Assembly (NCBI GenBank): GCA_002354735.1
Contig: DEMD01000001.1
Span: 68,675 to 132,674 of the forward strand
Source of the DNA: Gammaproteobacteria bacterium UBA2679
GTDB taxonomy: Bacteria > Pseudomonadota > Gammaproteobacteria > Pseudomonadales > Oleiphilaceae
Length of the DNA: 64,000 nucleotides
Direction of reading: 5' to 3'
The notes under the pieces are model-generated. The model did no database searches, had not been told where the DNA came from, and saw nothing but the letters and a program-made list of their open reading frames with translations. Shown here piece by piece: positions 37,890-44,743 of the stretch (the first letter of the stretch is position 1; every line of letters begins with the position of its first letter). The position numbers and the translations under genes are program-made.

Positions 37890-38609
37890 TCACGCGGATC
37901 CAAGGTGGTACAGGGCGTTGTTGGCAAAGCCTCGCTGATTCTCTGGTCTGAAATTCCGGCAGTAATCATCGTCGGTGACTGGCGATGCCACACTGATTGT
38001 CAGATCGACCGGCTTTGCAGGATAAGTCGATGCCTCGTTCATTGGGTGCGGACAGGTATGCAGGATCACCAGCGTATCCATTTCGAAGCGCAGGGTGACG
38101 GTGCTGCCAGCTACGCTATGATCCGGCTGGTAGCGAAGCTGGCCCTCATCGTCGGCAGCCACCTTGCTGAACAGATTGAGGTTCGCTGCCATATCGGCTG
38201 GACCAAGGCCGTATTTTGCCAGTTCCACAACGAAGGCGTCGTAGCCGTTCTGATGCATTTCATTGCGATCTTTCTGATAGTCACGTCTGCCCCATTTCGC
38301 GGCGACCTGCGCGGCGGTGCTGTTGCCGCAGACCGTTTCGTGCCAGCCAAGACTATCCTCGATTATGGAGGCGAAAATGCGTCCCATATCCGAGTAGAGG
38401 CAGTGGCCGCGGGTGAGCTTGAAGGTGTGCTGGCACTTCAGCGTGTCTGGGGCGTTATAGCGCTCCAGCAGATGTTCAGGGTTGTACATCAGCAGGCCGA
38501 CATTAGCGCCGCCCTGGCTATCGGTCAGCGTCAGTTGAGTGCCCCGACGCAGGCGCAGCGACCAGTGGCCACCGGCCGGGATACTGGTGCTGTAGGGACT
38601 GGATAGCAT
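37890..38609 (-). CDS. DUF1989 protein, second carboxyguanidine deiminase subunit
   Basis: This 239-residue paralogue of the next gene shares the layout YNPEHLLERYNAPDTLKCQHTF, a central GWHETVCGNST line and ILHTCPHPMN with Cys and His. Together the two proteins are expected to form CgdAB, acting between the carboxylase and allophanate hydrolase. I set the start at ATG 38609, which is preceded by AGGAGGT at ideal distance. The frame is open upstream for 17 codons, but that part overlaps the ATPase gene. The ATPase stop lies 1 base before this ATG. Confidence 0.85.
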   Translation of the reverse strand: MLSSPYSTSIPAGGHWSLRLRRGTQLTLTDSQGGANVGLLMYNPEHLLERYNAPDTLKCQHTFKLTRGHCLYSDMGRIFASIIEDSLGWHETVCGNSTAAQVAAKWGRRDYQKDRNEMHQNGYDAFVVELAKYGLGPADMAANLNLFSKVAADDEGQLRYQPDHSVAGSTVTLRFEMDTLVILHTCPHPMNEASTYPAKPVDLTISVASPVTDDDYCRNFRPENQRGFANNALYHLGSA

Positions 38610-38610
38610 T

Positions 38611-39420
38611 TCAGACCTCCTGTTCTTTCTGAAGTTGTTCCGCCTGCGGCACTGGTGCAAAGGCCGGGCGGATTTCCTCGTCTATTTCGTGATAGATCTT
38701 CGGGTCGACCTGGCCGACTGGTAGGTCGTAAGTGATGCTGGCCCCATAGGCGTCCGGCGCATGCGGATCGTGCCGCAGCCGGTCGAACACCCACAGTCGC
38801 GTGCCAAGGAAGAAGCCCTCCTTCAGGTCATGGGTGACCATGAATACCGTCAGCTTGTACTCGCGCCACAGCGATAGCACCAGCTGATGCATCTCGCCAC
38901 GGATGCCGGGGTCGAGTGCACCAAAAGGCTCGTCCAGCAGCAGAATGCGCGGTCGACCAAGTAAGGCCTGGGCGATAGCCAGACGCTGTTGCATGCCCCC
39001 AGAAAGCTGATGCGGATAACGCTCAAGCGTATGGCCAAGACCCACCTGCTCGAGTATCGCCATGGCCTCCTGTCGGGCGGCCTTCCCTGCTTTGCCGAAC
39101 AGCCATCCAGTGGCGCCCTTGCGTTGAAAGGCTTTGGCTGCCATGACGTTTTCCAGCACGGTCATGTGTGGGAACACAGAGTATTTCTGAAACACTACGC
39201 CGCGATCAGGCCCAGGCTCCTGCCGCACGGGCTGACCATCGATTAGCAACTCGCCTTTCGAGGGCCCCTCTGTACCCAGTAACAGTTTCAGAAAGGTACT
39301 TTTGCCACAGCCGGAGGCACCCACCATGGTGATGAAATCACCCTCCTGCACCTTGATATTGAGCCGCTCTAGCACGACGTTATCGCCATAGCGTTTCCAG
39401 AGATTGCGCGCTTCGATCAT
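38611..39420 (-). CDS. ABC transporter ATP-binding protein (guanidine uptake, inferred)
   Basis: ATPase of a SsuB/TauB-type importer. Walker A is VGASGCGKSTFLKLLLG, the signature is LSGGMQQRLAIAQALLG, Walker B is ILLLDEPFGALD, and the switch histidine is in FMVTHDLKEG. From ATG 39420 it has 269 residues; this ATG overlaps the permease stop as ATGA. A C-terminal tail of about 40 residues beyond the ATPase core (DEEIRPAFAPVPQAEQLQKE) is longer than in TauB. Substrate is inferred from operon context only. Confidence 0.92.
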   Translation of the reverse strand: MIEARNLWKRYGDNVVLERLNIKVQEGDFITMVGASGCGKSTFLKLLLGTEGPSKGELLIDGQPVRQEPGPDRGVVFQKYSVFPHMTVLENVMAAKAFQRKGATGWLFGKAGKAARQEAMAILEQVGLGHTLERYPHQLSGGMQQRLAIAQALLGRPRILLLDEPFGALDPGIRGEMHQLVLSLWREYKLTVFMVTHDLKEGFFLGTRLWVFDRLRHDPHAPDAYGASITYDLPVGQVDPKIYHEIDEEIRPAFAPVPQAEQLQKEQEV

Positions 39421-40238
39421 GACTGCCCTCCCTGTACATGCCATGGGAACAGCCGTCGACTGGACCAGGCAAGCAAGGCGTCGAACATGAAGGCGAGCAG
39501 CGTGATCCAGGCGGTATAAGGCAGGATCACATCCATCGACATGTAGCGGCGTACCAGAAAGATGCGATAACCGAGCCCGTCAGTTGCTGCAATCGCTTCA
39601 GCCGCAATCAGGAACAGCCAGCCTGCACCAAGCGAAAGCCGTACGGCATCGATCAGGCGTGGCATCAGCTGAGGCAGCAGCACACGCACGAGAATCTGCG
39701 AGGTGTTGGCGCCAAGGGTTTGAGCTTTGACAATCTGCTCTGCCGGAATCTCCAGCGTTCTGCGCTGTAGATCCCTGGCGATGAACGGTGTGATGCCAAT
39801 AGCGATCAGCATGACTTTCGATAGTTCACCCAGTCCAAAAACGATGAACAGGATTGGCAGCAGAGCCAGGGGCGGGATCAGCGAGACGACGGTCAAAAGC
39901 GGTGAGAATGTTGATGAGACCAGAGGCAAGGCGCCGGTAAACAAGCCAAGTATCAAGCCAAGCGACGCAGCGATGAGCACACCCAGGCCAAGTCGCGTGA
40001 GACTGCTCGCGGTATCCGTCCAAAGCATGTATTCGCCGGTGCGCTTGCTTGGCTCCAGTGCCATACGTTCGATCGCACTGCCCATTTGTTCGAGCCCCGG
40101 CAGGAGCTTGTCATTCGGATTCAGTTCGAGGCGCGCATCTGACCCAGCCATGTATGCGATGATCAGCAACATAAAGGGCAAGAGTCCGAGCATGAGCTTG
40201 AACGGCGCTGACGGACGAAGATTAATCAGTCTTTTCAT
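39417..40238 (-). CDS. ABC transporter permease (guanidine uptake, inferred)
   Basis: A 273-residue permease of the SsuC/TauC type with an N-terminal transmembrane segment and five further helices. The EAA-like loop that contacts the ATPase reads VKAQTLGANTSQILVRVLLP. A long periplasmic stretch (about residues 30-75) follows the first helix. It is translationally coupled to the ATPase gene. Together with the binding protein it makes a complete importer. Confidence 0.9.
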   Translation of the reverse strand: MKRLINLRPSAPFKLMLGLLPFMLLIIAYMAGSDARLELNPNDKLLPGLEQMGSAIERMALEPSKRTGEYMLWTDTASSLTRLGLGVLIAASLGLILGLFTGALPLVSSTFSPLLTVVSLIPPLALLPILFIVFGLGELSKVMLIAIGITPFIARDLQRRTLEIPAEQIVKAQTLGANTSQILVRVLLPQLMPRLIDAVRLSLGAGWLFLIAAEAIAATDGLGYRIFLVRRYMSMDVILPYTAWITLLAFMFDALLAWSSRRLFPWHVQGGQS

Positions 40239-40287
40239 TCAGGAAGTCCTGGGGCGCGAGGCACCCCTCCGGTTTGAGAAGAACGTG

Positions 40288-41328
40288 TCAGAGCTTGCCG
40301 TCGGCAGCCATCTGCATATAGGTGGGATCAAAGCGCAGCTTGATGTTGCCCTTGTCACCGTAGACACCCGCGGGCGTTTCGATGCCGATCACCCCAGCAT
40401 CAGGGGCACCTTCACCAAGCAAGCCGTGGTCGAAGGAAAACTCAGCTACGTTCTGCATGGTCTGCAACAGCTTCTGGCTGTTCGTCAGCTCCAGTGCATC
40501 AGCAGGCTCATAAAACATTTCGGTGCTGTCGAGCTGCGAAGTGAAACCGGCGAGATCGGTACCTGCTGCACGCGCCATCTGTGTGCGTGCCTGCTCGGCC
40601 ATCTTGTCGCTACCCTTCATGCTCGCCATGATTTCGTACCAGGCGCCAGTGAGAGCCTTACCGAGCCTCGGGTTCGCTTTCAATGTTTCTGTATTGATGA
40701 CGAGCAGGTCGATGATTTCGCCAGGAATCTGTGAGGAGTCAAAGACGAGATTGCTCTCTGGCATGGCCATGATTTCGCTGAGCAGCGGCTTCCATGTCGT
40801 CACCGCAGTCACATCATCGGTCGTGAAGACAGAGACCATGTCAGCATCCGAGGTATTCACCACCTGAATATCACGCTCGGAGAGGCCGACGCTTTCGAGC
40901 CCACGCGCCAGCAGGTAATGCGAGACGCTCAGCTCGACGAGATTGACGCGCTGGCCCTTGATGTCCTTCAGAGCTTTTTTTCCCTTGAGCACCACGCCAT
41001 CGTTGCCGTTGGAAAAGTCACCCACCACCAGCGCCGTGCTATCCACGCCGCCAGCCGCCGGTATCGTCAGCGCATCCATGTTGGTCATGGTGCAGGCGTC
41101 GAAGCCACCGGTGGTGTACTGATTAATCGATTCGATGTAGTCGTTGATCTGCACGACTTCGATATTGATGTCGTACTTATCGGCCCACTTCTTGACGATG
41201 CCCTGCTCGGCACCATAGGCCCAGGGCATCCAGCCGACGTAGATCGACCAGCAGATCTTGAAGTCTTCCTTTGCCAGAGCATTGGTGGACAGTGCGAGAG
41301 ACAGGAACAGGGGAATGAGTCGCTTCAT
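40288..41328 (-). CDS. ABC transporter substrate-binding protein (guanidine uptake, inferred)
   Basis: A periplasmic binding protein of 346 residues in the NMT1/SsuA-like group. The signal peptide (LIPLFLSLALSTNALA) is cleaved near residue 19. The mature part starts KEDFKICWSIYVGWMPWAYG and contains the hinge-type lines FDACTMTNMDAL and VFTTDDVTAVTTWKPL. It is the first gene of the operon and follows the guanidine-I riboswitch by about 70 bases; AAAGG stands before the ATG. Such binding proteins in ykkC-controlled operons are thought to carry guanidine or related compounds. Confidence 0.9.
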   Translation of the reverse strand: MKRLIPLFLSLALSTNALAKEDFKICWSIYVGWMPWAYGAEQGIVKKWADKYDINIEVVQINDYIESINQYTTGGFDACTMTNMDALTIPAAGGVDSTALVVGDFSNGNDGVVLKGKKALKDIKGQRVNLVELSVSHYLLARGLESVGLSERDIQVVNTSDADMVSVFTTDDVTAVTTWKPLLSEIMAMPESNLVFDSSQIPGEIIDLLVINTETLKANPRLGKALTGAWYEIMASMKGSDKMAEQARTQMARAAGTDLAGFTSQLDSTEMFYEPADALELTNSQKLLQTMQNVAEFSFDHGLLGEGAPDAGVIGIETPAGVYGDKGNIKLRFDPTYMQMAADGKL

Positions 41329-41397
41329 TGCGGTTACCTTTCTTTGTGGAACACGGAGTCTTCATTGAAGACGGAGTACCTTTGGCAAAACGCCAAT

Positions 41398-41503
41398 TCA
41401 GTCTCCCGGGCTTTTGTCCCGCCGTGTAACCTTCCACCGAAAGGTCGAGTGCTCTCGGACCAGTCGCTGTTGCAGTAACAGCCGGAACCCTAGCGCTCTA
41501 TTT
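41398..41503 (-). promoter_or_regulatory. Guanidine-I (ykkC) riboswitch
   Basis: Reading the minus strand, the conserved blocks of the guanidine-I aptamer occur in order and at usual spacing: CGCTAGGGTTCCGGC, then ACTGGTCCGAGAG after the first hairpin, then ACACGGCGGGACAAAAGC and CCCGGGAGACT at the 3' end. It lies in the leader of the guanidine operon. Downstream, TTGGC-GTTTT-GCCAA (41382-41396) and GTCTTC-AAT-GAAGAC hairpins occur before the ATG without a T run. So control may be at translation or by Rho rather than by an intrinsic terminator. Confidence 0.95.
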
Positions 41504-41546
41504 GTATTCAGATCCGTTTTACCAAGGGTACGGATATCGTGAGGAA

Positions 41547-41563
41547 TGCAGGCTTTGTACCAG
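41547..41563 (-). promoter_or_regulatory. Sigma-54 promoter of the guanidine operon
   Basis: The minus strand reads CTGGTAC then AAAGC then CTGCA, matching the -24/-12 pattern YTGGYAC-N5-YTGCW with the essential GG and GC exactly spaced. The expected start near 41536 leaves room for the riboswitch, which begins about 33 bases further on. No convincing sigma-70 promoter was found between this and the riboswitch. Confidence 0.65.
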
Positions 41564-41635
41564 AATTGCAGGCCATTGAAATATAGGGATTTTTTAGTGC
41601 GGATTAATCAATAGTGCGAGCGGCGGGTTGAAACA

Positions 41636-41650
41636 GCACCTAAACGGTGC
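41636..41650. promoter_or_regulatory. NtrC-binding-site-like palindrome
   Basis: GCACC-N5-GGTGC is a perfect match to the NtrC (GlnG) enhancer core. Its centre is about 107 bases upstream of the inferred sigma-54 start, a normal enhancer position. It lies between the end of the phospholipase-like gene and the guanidine operon. Confidence 0.6.
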
Positions 41651-41730
41651 GCTTCGCATTCGACCGCGCACCACCGGGGCGCATTTCTGCAGAGCCGCCC
41701 CGGCTCTGCAGTCGATCTTGGATATCGGTT

Positions 41731-43404
41731 TCAGTCCCAGCTCCATCGCTGAGATTTCCCACCATGAAATGGCCAGATATGGGCCCGCATGCCATCGCCC
41801 CAGAATGGGTCCTTGATATCCAGCGCCATGTTTGGCGCATTGGATATCCGCCAGGAGTTGCTGGAGCCTCGCAGCCAGACCTGATTCGGTCCGCCGTGAC
41901 AGTCCCACAAATGAACTCGCGCGCCCTTCTCAGTGCCAGCGCCACTGACGTCCAGACACTTGTTCGTGTTCATCTTGCTGCGAACGAGTCCTGCTTCATC
42001 CTGCCACCAAAGCTGGCTATCCGCGCCGTGGCATGACCACTGATGGACCTCTGTCCCGTTGGCAGTTTTGCGGCCGGCGAGATCAAGACATTTCCCCTTA
42101 TCGTTGCGCAATTTGCGCCAGACTACAGCATCATCCGGATCCGGCGTTTCAATAGTGGGATAATCTCCCGTTCGCCACTGTCCTTCTACTGCGCGATCAC
42201 TGTAATTGACCCAGACAGACTCCAGTTGCAAGGCCCGCTTCGCGCCTCTCAACATCTCGTTAGCAAAACCATTCTTTGGGGTCTGAAATTCATAATTCGC
42301 GCCTAGCTCATTCTGGCACTGTGTTTCACCATCGCTCCACGGACCAGCCTGCTGGGTAATCATCCAGTCACCAGTGTTCATGTCCTGACACGCGAAGCGG
42401 CGCTCTACACCACAGTTGGCATCATTGAAGCGGCCATTCGCCCAATGCTCAGCACAGTGTTCGTTGTCTTCCCAGTTATTCGGTTCCCCCGGCGACCAGC
42501 TCCAGATCGAAGCCTCCATTCTGGCATCACCAATCGAGAGTTGATCCAGTCCGATGACACCTAGACCGCAGCGCTGCGCCTCCGCCATCAACTCAGGCGT
42601 GATGGGCTGTGAGGGATTCCCGAACCAGCTCGAAAGATTGGTGAGATCTTCATATATCCGCACCTGATTACTCAGCACGAAACCCTGGCTGTATCTGGCC
42701 GTACTACAGGCCGGGAACGCTTGGAACGTGTCATTATCGGTTGGCCAACTGCCCTGATAAGCGAATTTGGACCAGTTTGTGGTTGCGCAATTTCCACCGA
42801 TGACCAGCACCTGCTTGCCCGCATTGAGCACATCGGCTTTGCTGATATTCATTGGGAGACTGCTGCAGGCGGTTGGCTTGTAAATCAGCGAACCGAGTTG
42901 GCGTTCCATCTGCGAGATGATCTCGTCGTAGTGCCCATCGCTATGCTCTTCAATGTACACGATGAGCACCTCCTGCTTGTTCACTGGCTGCTTCAACCAG
43001 GTCGCCACCTCCTTGATGCCGTCTTCGAAACGACGATCGAAAGGACTGCATCCGGTGTGATTGCTTTGTCCGTGACAGAGCAACAGCGCCTTACCCGATG
43101 TGGTGGTTGTCCAATGCACATCCAGCTCTAGCGCTCTGACCCCCATATCCAGCTGGTCCACTAGGCTATGAATGTGATTGGGATCATGGTAGCTGCCCAG
43201 GTTCTGGTAGGCCTGCGAGTTGTAGCTGTTGTGGGTATAGGGAAAGCTGATCTTGCCGAAAGGTTCTCCCATATCGATGAAGTACTGGTGGCGGAGCGCC
43301 TGATAGGCCCAGCCCTGACGATACTGATCCAGCGACTCCGCTCCGGCTAACGGGGTAGCCATAACGGCTGTTAATGCGATTATTTTTGAGATGTCCTTGT
43401 TCAC
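41731..43404 (-). CDS. Secreted PI-PLC-like protein with C-type-lectin-like and ricin B lectin regions
   Basis: The 557-residue protein has a signal peptide (about 1-22), then a PI-PLC X-like domain (about 45-290). There THNS holds the first catalytic His (58), ELDVHW (93-98) the acidic residues and CHGQ the likely second His (111). Residues 297-340 look like the C-terminal half of a C-type lectin domain (SPGEPNNWEDNEHC, GRFNDANC). Residues 350-412 look like the N-terminal half of one (WSDGETQC, VWVNYSD, EGQW). The last 130 residues are a ricin B lectin domain with three Q-x-W units (SQLW, NQVW, SQRW). It probably acts outside the cell on phosphoinositide or related lipids while bound to sugars; this is inference. 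It is divergent from the phosphatase gene. Confidence 0.8.
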   Translation of the reverse strand: MNKDISKIIALTAVMATPLAGAESLDQYRQGWAYQALRHQYFIDMGEPFGKISFPYTHNSYNSQAYQNLGSYHDPNHIHSLVDQLDMGVRALELDVHWTTTTSGKALLLCHGQSNHTGCSPFDRRFEDGIKEVATWLKQPVNKQEVLIVYIEEHSDGHYDEIISQMERQLGSLIYKPTACSSLPMNISKADVLNAGKQVLVIGGNCATTNWSKFAYQGSWPTDNDTFQAFPACSTARYSQGFVLSNQVRIYEDLTNLSSWFGNPSQPITPELMAEAQRCGLGVIGLDQLSIGDARMEASIWSWSPGEPNNWEDNEHCAEHWANGRFNDANCGVERRFACQDMNTGDWMITQQAGPWSDGETQCQNELGANYEFQTPKNGFANEMLRGAKRALQLESVWVNYSDRAVEGQWRTGDYPTIETPDPDDAVVWRKLRNDKGKCLDLAGRKTANGTEVHQWSCHGADSQLWWQDEAGLVRSKMNTNKCLDVSGAGTEKGARVHLWDCHGGPNQVWLRGSSNSWRISNAPNMALDIKDPFWGDGMRAHIWPFHGGKSQRWSWD

Positions 43405-43595
43405 GTGATTGTCCTATTTGCCTGTTATAGTTTTTTTGTAGTCTTCCTCACTGCCCGAACAGGCTAGCAGATTAAGACTTCTGGCAAGCAACCCAGATGG
43501 GTGACTCATTATTTACTGTGAACCAGCACACACTTTTGGGGCATCGACCTACGTAGACTCACGGCTCCAACAAGAAAGATTAATAGGATATATTC

Positions 43596-44594
43596 ATGAA
43601 ACTAAAGGGATTATGCGTCATTTCAGCGTTCGCTGGATGCACACTAGGCCTCTCCGCTACAACTCTAGCCGCAGAGACCTTCTGCTCCGATTACGAGGCA
43701 GTACAATCGGCGCCGACTCTCAACAAACCTGCACAACGTAACTTCAGAAATTGGGGTAATCGCTACCTTTCCTGGGCGCATCGACCATTCCATATGGTCC
43801 ATGATCAGATCGTTCAGGAAGGCAAAGCCGCTACTATCGTCGGTAAGTTCGACTACAGCAGCGTATTGCACAAGGACCTCGAAAACGAAGACGTTCATGT
43901 GTATCTCTATGGCACTGGCAGTCAGCGTTGGGAATACCTTGGGGAACACCGAACCAACGGCGACGGCAAAATCTCAGTTCAGGTTCAGAAGCCGCAAGGT
44001 GATTACGTTGTGCGAATGGTTGTCGAAGGCGACCATTCAGAAGCGCTTGGTTATCTCACTGTCGTGGGAGACGGTCGGAAGGCTGTATTGTTTGACATCG
44101 ACGGCACCCTGACTCTAAGTGATTTCGAGGGGGTCGGCGACTATCTCGGCATCGACAACGCAGACATGCACAATTATGCAGATGAAGTCGTATGGGAGTA
44201 CGTGTCGAAAGGCTATCAGATCGTCTATCTGACAGGCCGAGGCTATTGGCAGGCGAAGACGACTCGAGACTGGTTCAACAGGAACGGCCTGTTCGGCTGG
44301 CACCTGAGAACCGATGCCAATCAGGACAACCCGATAAAGCCCAACACCCAACAGTACAAGACCGACTACATCAACTACCTGAAAAATGAAGTCGGACTGG
44401 ACATCATTCGCGCCTATGGCAATGCCGATACAGACGTCCGCGCCTACGCGGCAGCCGGCATTCCGGCTTCGGAAACCTATATCATAGGTGAGCATGCTGG
44501 CATGGATGGCACGAACGCCGTGGACGGCGATTACGCGCTGCATTATGTAGAAGTTGCCCAGCCGTCACCAGAGGCTGGCTGCACCTGGCGCTGA
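43596..44594 (+). CDS. Secreted HAD phosphatase of the LNS2/lipin-like type
   Basis: The 332-residue protein has a signal peptide (about 1-26) and an N-terminal beta-rich domain (about 70-157, GKAATIVGKFDYSS to LGYLTVV). The HAD domain is recognised by VLFDIDGTLTLSDF (nucleophile Asp167, Asp169), VYLTGRGYWQAK and YGNADTDVRAY. DIDGT followed by SDFEG and the wording of the second motif are those of LNS2 domains, known from lipin phosphatidate phosphatases and PITP proteins. Paired with a PI-PLC-like protein, a role in dephosphorylating phospholipid products is plausible. The ATG at 43596 has only a weak site (AGGATA). Confidence 0.8.
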   Translation: MKLKGLCVISAFAGCTLGLSATTLAAETFCSDYEAVQSAPTLNKPAQRNFRNWGNRYLSWAHRPFHMVHDQIVQEGKAATIVGKFDYSSVLHKDLENEDVHVYLYGTGSQRWEYLGEHRTNGDGKISVQVQKPQGDYVVRMVVEGDHSEALGYLTVVGDGRKAVLFDIDGTLTLSDFEGVGDYLGIDNADMHNYADEVVWEYVSKGYQIVYLTGRGYWQAKTTRDWFNRNGLFGWHLRTDANQDNPIKPNTQQYKTDYINYLKNEVGLDIIRAYGNADTDVRAYAAAGIPASETYIIGEHAGMDGTNAVDGDYALHYVEVAQPSPEAGCTWR

Positions 44595-44611
44595 AACACC
44601 AGTACCAGCGT

Positions 44612-44639
44612 AGACTCACGCCGGCAATGGCGTGAGTCT
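44612..44639 (+). terminator. Hairpin after the LNS2-like gene
   Basis: AGACTCACGCC and GGCGTGAGTCT form a perfect 11-base stem with a six-base loop, 17 bases after the stop. No T run follows. The ten bases TAGACTCACG also occur at 43552, before the same gene. Confidence 0.5.
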
Positions 44640-44743
44640 CGTACTCATTTGAGCCGGATCACCTGAAGAGCCTCGTTTATCTTGAACAGACCAAGATATC
44701 GCGGATGAATGTGGCATTCCGACAAACCAGCCTGCTCCAGGGT

